A stretch of 64,000 nt of DNA from Allolucifera butyrica (GTDB lineage Bacteria; Bacillota; Negativicutes; Sporomusales; UPPP01): the NCBI RefSeq assembly GCF_900476375.1, contig NZ_UPPP01000069.1, positions 1-64,000 of the forward strand, written 5' to 3'. A program made the position numbers and the translations under genes. Position 1 is the first letter of the stretch. Each line of letters starts with the position of its first letter. The notes below the pieces were generated by a model. The model was given only the letters and a program-made list of their open reading frames with translations, did not search any database and had not been told where the DNA came from. Positions 26,257 to 35,402 of this stretch are shown piece after piece.

Positions 26257-28719
26257 CTACAGCGACTGCTGTGAATGCAGGGCATTGGGTATGTCTTCCT
26301 GGATAATGATTTGTAAAAGGAAACAACAATCATCCTGACAAAAACGGATGCTGTAGGCTTTTTCAAGAATGGAACAAGCCTGAGAGACCCAGTCCAATTC
26401 CCGGGCATAGCGGGAAAGAAACAGACGGCGGGCCGGAAATGGTGCCACCGGCTGATCTTCTTGAATTTTTCGCTCCAGTATGGCTCCGGCATGTAGAATA
26501 AAGCCGGTGAGCCGGCCATTGTCCAAAAGAGAAAAGTGCGTTTCCAGTCTGGCAAGAACTGTTAAAATATGTTTCAGAAATAAGTGTGGATTAATGAAGC
26601 GCATTGTTTCGGCCAGGGTCGCTTCCATTTTATTTAACAGTGTCTGGCGGGAAACATCTGCTTCCGGTGACAAAGTGATTTTTTTAGGCAGACCATGAAT
26701 TAGGAGACGCAGCCGTTGCAGTCCCGTTCCGGCAATTATACTTTCAGTAGAGAAAAAGGGGATTTCGCCCAGGTTGGGATTAAATGCGCCGACTACTGCC
26801 AGGAGTTCTTTTTCTGATGCAATGTTTTGCAGCGGTTCCGGTGCGGCCGTACCGGCAATTAAGCTGACCGGCCGGACTTCAATGCCGTTTTCGGCCAGTT
26901 CCGGCAGACAGTCTTCCAAAAGCTCTTTCAGCCGCAGTCCGCTTCCTTCTCCCGTCAGACAGACCGTAAGGATAACCCGTTTACTATCCGATGGTTTTCC
27001 GATGCCGGACCGGATGATACACGGATTCAAGTTAACGACAGCCTGAGCCACCTCCGCTAATTCCGCCCGGCCAAAGTAGGCTTTGCGAACGGCCTCCAGC
27101 ACCATCGGCGTGCTCACCATTTCTGCTGTCGCTACAGGAATACCCGTGCGGCTGGTAATTATTTCACCAAACAGCAGCAGAAATCCCATATCCACCAGTA
27201 AAAGAACGCCCTTTCCAGTATCGATTTTCCGGATTGTCTCCTCAACGGCAATTAAAATCGTCTCCGGTTGATGGTCAAGGGGAACATCAATGGCATGCGC
27301 ATATTCAACGCCCAGGGAATGATTCGCAACTTCCGCCATGGCGCGGGCGGCGGAATGACCATGGGCTACGACTAGAATGCCTACACGGGCAGCGGCAGGG
27401 GAGGAGGCGCCGTTGTAGATTTCGTCATCGGACAGTCCTTCGAGACGCAAAGCCTGGTAGCGTTGCTCAATTAGATCATAGAAGCTGCCGGCCAGCGGCG
27501 GGATTCTATTTTGGCGGGGAAAATCAGTATTGCCGGAGATAATGAGATCCTGATTTTCTTGATTTAAAAAATAATCTACTTCCACTTTAGGGCGTTTTAC
27601 CTTAAATAGACCGTTTTTTACATGCTGGGGAGCCACACTGAGAGTAATCCTAAGCTCCGAGTCATCTTGCCGGATACATTCCAGAAAAGCACCGGCACAA
27701 CTTAATTGAATATCACTGCGAAGCTGTCCGATATTGCCCGGACAATCGTAGGAGCAAAATCCCCGTAAGGCATCGGCGGTGATACGGATGGGAATGTCAA
27801 TGCGAGTTGATTCTTGCAGAAAAAAAAGCTCAATTAGTTTCAGGCGTTCCAGGAAGGGACGTTCAAGCAAAGAAGGAATGCGAATGACCATAGGAATGCG
27901 GCGGAAGAAGGTATGCAAGAGGCAGGTCGGATTTTCCGTAGTGGCGGCAAGAATCAGAATATTGGCCGGCCGCTGTTTTTCCGTTTCACCCAAGCGGCGG
28001 AAAAAGCCGCGATCCATAAGATAAAAGAGCATTTCTTGCCCTTCCGGCGGCAGCCGGTGAACTTCATCCAAAAACAAAATACCGCCATTGGCTTTCTCAA
28101 TTAATCCGGAACGGTCTTTTTCGGCACCGGTATAGGCCCCTTTTACTACCCCAAACAACTGGCCAAGCAGGAGCTGGGGATTGGAAGCGTAATCGGCACA
28201 ATTAAAAGAGACAAAAGGAGATTTGTCAGACAACTGTTTGGTGCGTACGGCAAAACGGTACATGATTTCGGCAAACATGCTTTTTCCTACGCCCGTCTCT
28301 CCTAAAAGCAAAGTATGTAAACCGTGGGGGGGATATAAAACTGCTGCTTGCGCTTGTTTTACCTGACTGTGCAGACTACCGTTGGCACCTATTAGCGTGG
28401 CAAAAGCGCCTGCATCAATCCGGCCGGGTGGGTCTGGCGCAATGGCTTCCGCCACAACAGTGGCCGGAACCGTTACATCCATTTCCGGCTCCAATTCCCG
28501 TGTGAAGAAAAGAGCAGGCTTACCCGGAATTTTGTCGACTTTTCCCTGTGCATATAAAAGGTTTAGGTCCCGGCTGACATTCGTCCTGTCCAGTTGAAGG
28601 GAAGCGGCAATTTCCTGGGCAGAAAATCCTTTTCGGTAATTAGGGGATACGGATAATAGGGAACGGCTTTGCCGGCATTTTTCCTGCAATGTTGCCAAAA
28701 TCCGGTCAATACGCTTCAC
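26257..28719 (-). CDS. LevR-type sigma-54-dependent transcriptional activator with PTS domains
   Basis: 820 residues. N-terminal helix-turn-helix (residues 1-70); AAA+ domain with Walker A GETGVGKS (140-147), the sigma-54 contact loop GAYTGA (194-199; usual form GAFTGA) and Walker B ILFLDEVHRLP (~213); then a probable PRD region, an EIIA-mannose-like domain (from ~446, with candidate phosphohistidines in VVAHGHS), an EIIB-like segment (from ~598) and a C-terminal PRD. This is the LevR/ManR architecture: activity is set by PTS phosphorylation, and the protein drives sigma-54 promoters. No PTS permease genes are in the window, so its target is unknown; the sigma-54-like site before xylF is one candidate. 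Confidence 0.9.
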   Translation of the reverse strand: MKRIDRILATLQEKCRQSRSLLSVSPNYRKGFSAQEIAASLQLDRTNVSRDLNLLYAQGKVDKIPGKPALFFTRELEPEMDVTVPATVVAEAIAPDPPGRIDAGAFATLIGANGSLHSQVKQAQAAVLYPPHGLHTLLLGETGVGKSMFAEIMYRFAVRTKQLSDKSPFVSFNCADYASNPQLLLGQLFGVVKGAYTGAEKDRSGLIEKANGGILFLDEVHRLPPEGQEMLFYLMDRGFFRRLGETEKQRPANILILAATTENPTCLLHTFFRRIPMVIRIPSLLERPFLERLKLIELFFLQESTRIDIPIRITADALRGFCSYDCPGNIGQLRSDIQLSCAGAFLECIRQDDSELRITLSVAPQHVKNGLFKVKRPKVEVDYFLNQENQDLIISGNTDFPRQNRIPPLAGSFYDLIEQRYQALRLEGLSDDEIYNGASSPAAARVGILVVAHGHSAARAMAEVANHSLGVEYAHAIDVPLDHQPETILIAVEETIRKIDTGKGVLLLVDMGFLLLFGEIITSRTGIPVATAEMVSTPMVLEAVRKAYFGRAELAEVAQAVVNLNPCIIRSGIGKPSDSKRVILTVCLTGEGSGLRLKELLEDCLPELAENGIEVRPVSLIAGTAAPEPLQNIASEKELLAVVGAFNPNLGEIPFFSTESIIAGTGLQRLRLLIHGLPKKITLSPEADVSRQTLLNKMEATLAETMRFINPHLFLKHILTVLARLETHFSLLDNGRLTGFILHAGAILERKIQEDQPVAPFPARRLFLSRYARELDWVSQACSILEKAYSIRFCQDDCCFLLQIIIQEDIPNALHSQQSL

Positions 28720-28881
28720 AAGGACACCTCGCTCTTCGGAAAAGTTGGTGACAACGAATTTTGGGGGGAAAGTAACTACACAGTTATTCTTATTTTAACA
28801 CGGATGACACACAAGTTGTACTACGTAAGCAGGAAAATTAACACTCTTCTGTAAATTTACAGCAATACCGGAAATTAATAG

Positions 28882-29070
28882 TTCAATTACCGTCATAGTG
28901 AAGGGAATTCCCGGGCGCATGTCAAAGCATCCCTGATGGGATGCTCCGTTCTTGTTCCCGTTTTGGACAGCCGGTTACAACTGGGTGTGTGGCAGGGAAT
29001 TTATCTGTGTGAGTTTGACGGGCCGCGGCAGCGAACGGTTAATGTGCACATTATACGGCAGGAAGCATAA
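28882..29070 (+). pseudogene. YjbQ (UPF0047) family gene remnant, 3' part only
   Basis: The frame is open from just after a TAG at 28879 to the TAA at 29070. It reads NYRHSEGNSRAHVKASLMG, then SRLQLGVWQGIYLCEFDGP, the conserved C-terminal half of the YjbQ family (secondary thiamine-phosphate synthase). The N-terminal ~80 residues are missing and no start codon with a ribosome site is present. A good terminator still follows. The remnant lies between two genes on the opposite strand and is clearly a decayed gene. Confidence 0.85.
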
Positions 29071-29071
29071 G

Positions 29072-29097
29072 AAAAACCGCTTAAGGCGGTTTTTCGG
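29072..29097 (+). terminator. terminator after the YjbQ remnant
   Basis: AAAAACCGC-TTAA-GCGGTTTTT, intact although the gene it served is truncated. Confidence 0.85.
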
Positions 29098-29103
29098 TAA
29101 TTG

Positions 29104-29163
29104 GTAATTCCCGTGCCCTGAGCCCTGCGCCATGAGCAAAGACCGCATTAGCGGTCTTTCTTA
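29104..29163. repeat. terminator-associated dispersed repeat, copy R1
   Basis: ATTCCCGTGCCC, then GAGCCCTGCGCCATGAGC, then the hairpin AAAGACCGC-ATTA-GCGGTCTTT and CTTA. Related units lie at 37990-38052 and 43519-43580. It also serves as a minus-strand terminator beside the YkuS-like gene. Confidence 0.75.
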
Positions 29164-29164
29164 C

Positions 29165-29479
29165 TTAATGCCAGTTTTTAGGCCGGATGATATGATTTAA
29201 CCGGGATACGACTTCTGCCGGCTTTAATCCGGTAATATTCAAGGAAATGGCTGCAGGATAGTCGGTATTGTCTTCGCCGGTGCTGCCCAAGGAGATGTCC
29301 GCAGTTTCGCCGGCAGTCATATCGGCGTTTAAATCCGGATGGTGACCGGAATAAAGATATACATCCGGATGGCGACCGGCGGCCGGCAAATGATCATCGT
29401 CAATGACCTGATAGCCTGCGTCCCGCAAATGCCGGGAAAGAGAATAAGTATGCCGTGACAAGGCAACTGTTTTAGGCAT
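29165..29479 (-). CDS. YkuS/UPF0180 family protein
   Basis: 104 residues. KTVALSRHTYSLSRHLRDAGYQV, DVYLYSGHHPDL and AISLNITGLKPAEVVSRL match the pattern of the small YkuS (UPF0180) family: an N-terminal helix that reads like a locus-tag sensor, a central hydrophobic strand, and a C-terminal T-x-x-E-V helix. Function is unknown. It is slightly longer than Bacillus YkuS (~80 residues) because of an insertion at about residues 52-72. AGGAG occurs upstream of the ATG on the minus strand. Confidence 0.72.
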   Translation of the reverse strand: MPKTVALSRHTYSLSRHLRDAGYQVIDDDHLPAAGRHPDVYLYSGHHPDLNADMTAGETADISLGSTGEDNTDYPAAISLNITGLKPAEVVSRLNHIIRPKNWH

Positions 29480-29547
29480 GGCGGCTTCTCCTTTAAGTGA
29501 TTTTGCCGCTATTATGAGCGAAACCGCCTCAAACTATGCGCGATGTT

Positions 29548-30678
29548 TTATAATAGTTTTTTCCGCCGCAGCCAAAGGCACAACTGATAAAGCAGCCAGG
29601 ACCGGAATCCCGCCTCGTTTAGCAGGTGACGCTTGATTTCTTTGGCTGCTGCGGTATTTGTTTTGGGATCGGATAAATAGAAAGCAAGCAAGCCGTGGAT
29701 TACCGTTTCAGTAAAGTCCGGGCGGGAGAGCGGTCGGGCCTGCCGGAGGGACTGGCGAAAAAAATAAAGCAGACGGGTGGGAATGATCCGGTCATTTCCA
29801 TAATAGGAGACAAAGTTCAAGTCACCGTGGAGCCTGTCCTCAGCCGCGTCGATAAAATAATCCAGTAAAATGTGAAAGCCGTTGATCCAGGGAAAGTAGG
29901 CACAGCGAATCCGGTCCAGTTCAGTTTTCGTTAAGGTGGGATTCGCAGCGGCGGCGCACAGCATGAACATTCCCAGCGTGGAGCCGGTAGCGGCAGCCAG
30001 TTCCCAAATTGTTGCTTCCGGATAAAGACGGGAAAATGTTTCGAGCCAGGTGACCATTTTTTCCTCCCGGAAGTCAGGCGCTAAATGTTTATAGGTTTGG
30101 AGCCTGCTATATAGGTCTGCCCAGTGTAAAAGCGTTCCCTGGACCAGGGAATACGAGGGAAGTTTTTGAATTTCCTGGCGGCAAAGGGTTACCAAATTAA
30201 CCAGATAACCGCCGTCTTCCTTGTAAGGATAAAATTGATAGTAGTCGGCGGGAGTCGTTTCCGGATTCAACGCGTCGGTTATGGCCAAATGCAATTGATA
30301 AAAAGCCGTCTCGTCGGCCAGGCCGGTCCGGTCACAAAGGTTGTCCAAATAGTCGCTGACCGTCTGAAAAGCAACGATTAACCGGAGGAATCCGGCCGGG
30401 TCGACCTCCGGGTACAGACTGAAGACACTGCCGCCGAGGCAGTGAAATTTTTTTTCGCGCAGACTGGCCAGGGCTTGCTCTTGCAGTATGCCACGGGAAT
30501 GACAAAGAACGTATTTGCGCCATTGGCTCAATTCGTGGTTGACGGCGGGAAAGGTCCGGTATACTAATTTCCCGATTAATGCCAGGCCGGTTACGGTAGC
30601 AGTCAAGGAAGACCTCACTCCATTTACAAAGTTACTCAATTGATGTTGGTAAAATAACATATTGTCCATTGTATACAT
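29548..30678 (-). CDS. YtpB-like tetraprenyl-beta-curcumene synthase family protein (DUF2600)
   Basis: Up to 376 residues, all-helical. The aspartate-rich DYLDNLCDRTG (about residues 109-119) and the second acidic motif YFIDAAED match the large terpene synthase family of Bacillus YtpB, which cyclises C35 prenyl diphosphates to sesquarterpenes. Residues such as KEDGGYLVNLV and GSTLGMFMLCA are also typical. The start is uncertain: the most upstream ATG lacks a ribosome site, while a TTG at codon 25 is preceded by GGAGTGAGG. No prenyl transferase gene is adjacent. Product unknown; membrane-modifying terpenoid is an inference from the family. Confidence 0.85.
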   Translation of the reverse strand: MYTMDNMLFYQHQLSNFVNGVRSSLTATVTGLALIGKLVYRTFPAVNHELSQWRKYVLCHSRGILQEQALASLREKKFHCLGGSVFSLYPEVDPAGFLRLIVAFQTVSDYLDNLCDRTGLADETAFYQLHLAITDALNPETTPADYYQFYPYKEDGGYLVNLVTLCRQEIQKLPSYSLVQGTLLHWADLYSRLQTYKHLAPDFREEKMVTWLETFSRLYPEATIWELAAATGSTLGMFMLCAAAANPTLTKTELDRIRCAYFPWINGFHILLDYFIDAAEDRLHGDLNFVSYYGNDRIIPTRLLYFFRQSLRQARPLSRPDFTETVIHGLLAFYLSDPKTNTAAAKEIKRHLLNEAGFRSWLLYQLCLWLRRKKLL

Positions 30679-30790
30679 ATTTTATTCTGCCATAGAAGAA
30701 TTTATTGGCAGGATTTTTGGGATTTATAGCTAATTATATTTTTCCATGAAATCTATTTTTTAGAGAGAAATTATTTAGGAGGGGACTGTG

Positions 30791-32359
30791 TTGAAGAAAA
30801 AGAATATTGCCTGGATGCTGGTACTGATGTTTGTGGCCGGCATTGCCCTGGCTGGCTGTGGCGGCAACAGCGCCAAAACGGCCAACGGCGGAAAAGTGCT
30901 GGTGTTTGCCCAGGGTTCCGACCCGCGCGGATTGGATCCTGCCTATGTGGATGACGGGGAATCCGCCAAAATAATGAACCAGATTTATGAAGGATTGGTA
31001 CGGTATAAACCCGGCAGTACGGAGATTGAACCACTGCTGGCAACCGAATGGAGCGTCAGCCCCGACGGGAAAGAGTGGACGTTCAAATTGCGCAAGAATG
31101 TTAAATTCCAGGACGGAACTCCGTTTAATGCGCAAGCGGTCAAGTTCAGTATTGACCGTCAGTTGCCGCCTCAGCGCAAGGATGATATGCCGTATGCCGC
31201 CTTTGTTTATGACGGTGTGAAAAAAGTCGAAGTTGTAGACGATTATACGGTGAAAATTATTATGGAAAAACCCAATGCCGCATTCCTGGCTAACATGGCC
31301 ATGGCTTTGGCGGCGCCGATCGTCAGCCCGGCGGCGGTCAAGAAATACGGGGATAAGTTTGTTGAACATCCGGTGGGCACCGGTCCGTATAAATTTGTAA
31401 AATGGGACAAAGGGCAACAGATTGAATTAACGGCATTTGACGGCTATTGGGGTGAAAAACCAAAAGTCGGCAAGGTAGTATATAAGTTCGTGAAGGAAAA
31501 TTCCGTCCGCGCTTCAGAGCTGATGACCGGCTCGGTGGACATCATGGACGGCGTGGATGCCAATGACGTTAAGACACTCGAAAGCAAAGGCATAAAGATG
31601 ATCAAATCACCGGGTATGAACATTAACTATATGGGTTTCTTTACCTACAAGAAACCGTTTAACAATCTGCTGCTGCGTAAAGCTATCAGTATGGCCATCA
31701 ACCGTCAGAACCTGGTCGATTATTTGTATCAGGGCAATGCAACGGTTGCTGCCAATGGTATGCTGCCTGATTTTATTCCCGGTTATGCCAAAGATATAAA
31801 AACCTATGATTACAATCCGGAAGAGGCCAAAAAACTGCTGGCCGAAGCCGGTTATCCGAACGGTTTTGAATTTACAGCCATTACCTATTCGAATCCGCGG
31901 CCCTATAATCCGGTTAACGGGGAAAAACTGGCCGCCGCCATTCAGGCCGAATTGGCTAAAATCGGCGTAAAAATGAACATCAAATCCTACCCGTGGAAAG
32001 AGTATAAACAAGTGCTGTTCGACGGCGAAGGCGACGCCTATTTCTACGGCTGGATCGGAGATAACGGCGACGCCGACAACTTCCTGATGCTGCTGGATTC
32101 CAAAGAGATTAAAGACTCGCTCAATTCTTCAAAATACGCTAACCCCAAGTATGATGCATTGCTGGAAGAAGGACGCACCACCCTTGATCCGGCAAAACGG
32201 GTTACTATTTACCATGAGGCGCAGAAACTTATAGCGGAAGACGCTCCCTGGGTGTTTATCAGCCATAGCGTGGATATGGCGGCGGCCCGGCCTAATATTA
32301 AAGGGTTTGCCCTGCATCCGACCGGAATTCACTGGCTTGATGTCGTTAGCAAGGAATAA
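30791..32359 (+). CDS. peptide/nickel-type ABC transporter substrate-binding lipoprotein
   Basis: A 522-residue SBP_bac_5 family protein. A signal segment (MLVLMFVAGIALAGC) ends in lipobox LAGC, so it is an anchored lipoprotein. Conserved blocks: GLDPAYVDDGESAKIMNQIYEGL near the mature N-terminus, EWTFKLRKNVKFQDGTPF, and HPVGTGPYKFVKWDKGQ. It captures oligopeptides, dipeptides or a related ligand for the downstream DppBCDF-type transporter; the ligand cannot be read. TTG start with AGGAGG 8 nt upstream; an in-frame GTG one codon before is also possible. A hairpin separates it from the permease genes. Confidence 0.92.
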   Translation: MKKKNIAWMLVLMFVAGIALAGCGGNSAKTANGGKVLVFAQGSDPRGLDPAYVDDGESAKIMNQIYEGLVRYKPGSTEIEPLLATEWSVSPDGKEWTFKLRKNVKFQDGTPFNAQAVKFSIDRQLPPQRKDDMPYAAFVYDGVKKVEVVDDYTVKIIMEKPNAAFLANMAMALAAPIVSPAAVKKYGDKFVEHPVGTGPYKFVKWDKGQQIELTAFDGYWGEKPKVGKVVYKFVKENSVRASELMTGSVDIMDGVDANDVKTLESKGIKMIKSPGMNINYMGFFTYKKPFNNLLLRKAISMAINRQNLVDYLYQGNATVAANGMLPDFIPGYAKDIKTYDYNPEEAKKLLAEAGYPNGFEFTAITYSNPRPYNPVNGEKLAAAIQAELAKIGVKMNIKSYPWKEYKQVLFDGEGDAYFYGWIGDNGDADNFLMLLDSKEIKDSLNSSKYANPKYDALLEEGRTTLDPAKRVTIYHEAQKLIAEDAPWVFISHSVDMAAARPNIKGFALHPTGIHWLDVVSKE

Positions 32360-32398
32360 CTCCGGTACGCCTCAAAGGCGAGGTTAAATAAAGTTGGG

Positions 32399-32432
32399 AG
32401 AAGGTGGTTTCTCAAGAAATCACCTTCTTTTC
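32399..32432 (+). terminator. hairpin/attenuator after the binding-protein gene
   Basis: AGAAGGTGGTTTCT / AGAAATCACCTTCT stem (one mismatch) followed by TTTTC. Probably a leaky terminator that keeps the binding protein more abundant than the permease. Confidence 0.75.
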
Positions 32433-32490
32433 ACGCTACTTTAGGAATGCCGTGATGTAGCTGGAATCAGACAAAAAAAGGAGGATTGTT

Positions 32491-33495
32491 GTGGCAAATT
32501 ATATTGTTCGCCGATTGCTTCTATTAATTCCCATTCTCTTTGGCGTTTCACTGGCAACGTTTGTCGTTATGCACGCGTTTACTACCGACCCGACAGAGAT
32601 TATCCTCGGCCAGCATGCGACAGCCGAGCGGGTAGCGGCTCTCCGCGAAGAGATGGGCTTAAATAAACCCATTTACGTTCAATTTTGGGACTACCTTTCT
32701 CATGCGGTCAAGGGAGACTTAGGCAGATCGGTCATTACGAAAACTTCGATTTCGGAAGAACTGATGAAACGGTTTCCCGCTACGGTGGAATTATCCTTGG
32801 CGGCTATGATTATTGCTTCTGTATTTGGGATTTTTGCCGGCGTTATTTCGGCGGTAAAACAAAATACCATTTGGGATTATGGCACCATGGCGGGTGCCCT
32901 GTTGGGAGTTAGTATGCCCATATTCTGGCTGGGATTAATGTTGATTATTCTATTTTCAGTAACATTGGGCTGGCTGCCGGTTGCCGGCCGGATTGGCATC
33001 GGTATGGAACCGACCGATATAACCGGATTTTATTTGGTGGATTCATTAATAACCGGCAATATGGCCAGTTTCTGGGATGCTTTAAAACATCTTATATTGC
33101 CTGCCGTTGCTCTGGGCGCTTATTCCATGGCCATTATTGCCAGAATGACCCGGGCCGCCATGCTGGAGACCATCCGGCAGGACTATATCCGCACAGCCCG
33201 GGCCAAAGGACTAAAGGAAAACGTAGTTATTTTTAAACATGCGCTCCGGAATGCACTGATTCCCATTGTCACCGTTATCGGACTGCAATTGGGACAATTG
33301 ATGGCCGGAGCGGTGCTTACGGAGACAGTTTTTTCCTGGCCAGGCATTGGCTCCTACGTGGTGGACGGCATTATGGCGTCCGACTATCCCAGGGTACAGG
33401 GGACGGTCCTACTAATTGGCACGGTTTATGTGCTGGCCAACTTGGTGGTTGATGTCTTATACAGTTATCTGGATCCCCGGATTCAACATTCATAG
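32491..33495 (+). CDS. dppB: peptide ABC transporter permease, DppB type
   Basis: 334 residues, about six membrane segments. N-terminal YIVRRLLLLIPILFGVSLATF is typical of DppB/OppB/NikB, and the EAA loop (TARAKGLKENVVIFKHALRNAL) that docks with the ATPases is present. GTG start with AAGGAGG upstream. It forms the channel with the next gene; the stop is followed 14 nt later by dppC. The symbol reflects family, not a proven substrate. Confidence 0.93.
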   Translation: MANYIVRRLLLLIPILFGVSLATFVVMHAFTTDPTEIILGQHATAERVAALREEMGLNKPIYVQFWDYLSHAVKGDLGRSVITKTSISEELMKRFPATVELSLAAMIIASVFGIFAGVISAVKQNTIWDYGTMAGALLGVSMPIFWLGLMLIILFSVTLGWLPVAGRIGIGMEPTDITGFYLVDSLITGNMASFWDALKHLILPAVALGAYSMAIIARMTRAAMLETIRQDYIRTARAKGLKENVVIFKHALRNALIPIVTVIGLQLGQLMAGAVLTETVFSWPGIGSYVVDGIMASDYPRVQGTVLLIGTVYVLANLVVDVLYSYLDPRIQHS

Positions 33496-33508
33496 GGCGG
33501 GTGATATC

Positions 33509-34396
33509 ATGGAAGCGAATTTAAAGGTAGTGAATGCACCAGTAAACACTGTGCATCGGCATAAACAACTGAAAGATTTTGTTGCCCGTTTTTCAAAATC
33601 CGGTTCGGCCATGATTGGCTTAATAATGCTGGTAATTCTGGTATTGTGCGCTGTTTTGGCACCGGTTCTGGCTCCGTATAATCCCTATAACAGTGATTTG
33701 CCGCATGCGCTTCAGGCTCCCGGTGCTGCCCATATAATGGGTACGGATGAACTGGGACGGGATATTTTTTCCCGCATTCTCTACGGCGCCCGCATTTCTC
33801 TGATGGTTGGCGTGGAAGCCGTGGCGCTGGCCCTTTTATGCGGGGTGGTCCTGGGAGCAGTGGCCGGATATTATGGCGGAAAAATTGATACCGTTATTAT
33901 GGGATTTATGGATATTATGATGTCTTTTCCCGATATCTTGCTGGCCATTGCGTTTATGACCGTACTGGGCCGTGGGGTGGATAAGGCGGTTATTGCCATC
34001 GGAATTGTCTCTATCCCCCAGTATGCCCGGATTGTGAGGGGCAGTGTTTTGTCCGTAAAGGAAAATGTCTATATTATGGCGGCCAAGGCCATCGGCAATA
34101 GTGACCGCCGATTGATATTCAAGCACATTTTACCGAATGTGCTGGCGCCGATTATTGTACGGGCGACAATCGGGGTGTCGATGGCGATACTGGATGCGGC
34201 CGCATTGGGCTTTCTTGGTTTGGGAGTTCAGCCGCCGACAGCCGAATGGGGAACTATGCTGGGATCCGGACGTCAGACTATTTTCAGTGCTCCCCATGTG
34301 GTAACCTTTCCGGGAATTGCCATCACGTTGACGGTTATGGCCTTTAACCTGCTGGGCGACGGGCTGCGGGATGTGCTTGACCCGCGATTGAAATAG
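33509..34396 (+). CDS. dppC: peptide ABC transporter permease, DppC type
   Basis: 295 residues with about six membrane segments. The N-terminal LAPVLAPYNPY then HIMGTDELGRDIFSRILYGARISL and the EAA loop (AKAIGNSDRRLIFKHILPNVLAP) are characteristic. Start MEANLKVV is chosen with GGGCGGGTGAT upstream; an in-frame upstream ATG would run back into dppB and add non-homologous sequence. Second membrane subunit of the transporter. Confidence 0.93.
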   Translation: MEANLKVVNAPVNTVHRHKQLKDFVARFSKSGSAMIGLIMLVILVLCAVLAPVLAPYNPYNSDLPHALQAPGAAHIMGTDELGRDIFSRILYGARISLMVGVEAVALALLCGVVLGAVAGYYGGKIDTVIMGFMDIMMSFPDILLAIAFMTVLGRGVDKAVIAIGIVSIPQYARIVRGSVLSVKENVYIMAAKAIGNSDRRLIFKHILPNVLAPIIVRATIGVSMAILDAAALGFLGLGVQPPTAEWGTMLGSGRQTIFSAPHVVTFPGIAITLTVMAFNLLGDGLRDVLDPRLK

Positions 34397-34409
34397 GAGG
34401 TGCAGCCTA

Positions 34410-35402
34410 ATGACGCAGAAACCATTATTGGAAATAAAAAATTTGCAAACCCACTTCCATGTGGGCAAACGGATTGTAAAAGCGGTGGATGGAGTGAATA
34501 TTTCTGTTCAGCCCGGTGAGACGCTGGCGGTTGTGGGAGAGTCGGGCTGCGGAAAAAGTGTGACGGCGATGTCAGTGATGCGGCTGGTACCAGAGCCGCC
34601 GGCACATATCCGGGGTCAAATTTTATTTGAAGGACGGGATATTCTGCAATTGCCGGTCCAGGAAGTGCAGAATATCCGGGGAAAAGAAATTTCCATGATT
34701 TTTCAGGAACCTATGACTTCGCTAAACCCGGCCTATACCGTCGGGGAGCAAATTGCCGAAGTCGTCCGGGTCCATAATTCTGCAGCGCGCAAGGATAAAA
34801 AAGCCGCCTGGGCGCGGGCGGTGGAAATGCTGGAGCTGGTCGGTATTCCGGCGGCAGCGCAGCGGGCCAAGGATTATCCGCATCAAATGAGCGGTGGTAT
34901 GCGGCAGCGGGTCATGATCGCTATGGCTTTAGCCTGCAATCCCAAGCTGTTATTGGCTGATGAGCCGACTACGGCGCTGGATGTTACCATTCAGGCCCAA
35001 ATTTTGGACCTTATACGTAAACTGGCTCAGGAATTGAACACGGCTCTGGTTCTTATTACCCATGACCTGGGAGTTGTGGCCGAAATGGCCCAAAACATGG
35101 TTGTCATGTATGCCGGGCGGGTTGTGGAGCAGGGAACGGTTGCCGATGTCTTTGCCCATCCTTGTCATCCGTATACGGCAGGGTTGATGGATTCGATTCC
35201 CAAATTAGACGGACAGAAAAAGCAAAAGCTGCATACTATTGAGGGAGCAGTGCCTGATTTAAGTCAGTTGCCGCCCGGCTGCAGCTTTGTCGACCGTTGT
35301 GAATGCGTCAGGGAAAAATGCCGCCAGGAAAGGCCAGAGTTAAGGGCCTTGCCGGACAGGCAGGTTGCCTGCCATTATCCGCTGGAAGGGGTGGAAGCAT
35401 GA
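34410..35402 (+). CDS. dppD: peptide ABC transporter ATP-binding protein, DppD type
   Basis: 330 residues. Walker [14 protein letters not shown]-loop [15 protein letters not shown], signature [15 protein letters not shown], Walker [13 protein letters not shown], and the C-terminal oligopeptide extension with a cysteine cluster ([15 protein letters not shown]) as in DppD/OppD. ATG with AGGAGG upstream. It ends by overlapping dppF through ATGA. Confidence 0.94.
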   Translation: MTQKPLLEIKNLQTHFHVGKRIVKAVDGVNISVQPGETLAVVGESGCGKSVTAMSVMRLVPEPPAHIRGQILFEGRDILQLPVQEVQNIRGKEISMIFQEPMTSLNPAYTVGEQIAEVVRVHNSAARKDKKAAWARAVEMLELVGIPAAAQRAKDYPHQMSGGMRQRVMIAMALACNPKLLLADEPTTALDVTIQAQILDLIRKLAQELNTALVLITHDLGVVAEMAQNMVVMYAGRVVEQGTVADVFAHPCHPYTAGLMDSIPKLDGQKKQKLHTIEGAVPDLSQLPPGCSFVDRCECVREKCRQERPELRALPDRQVACHYPLEGVEA

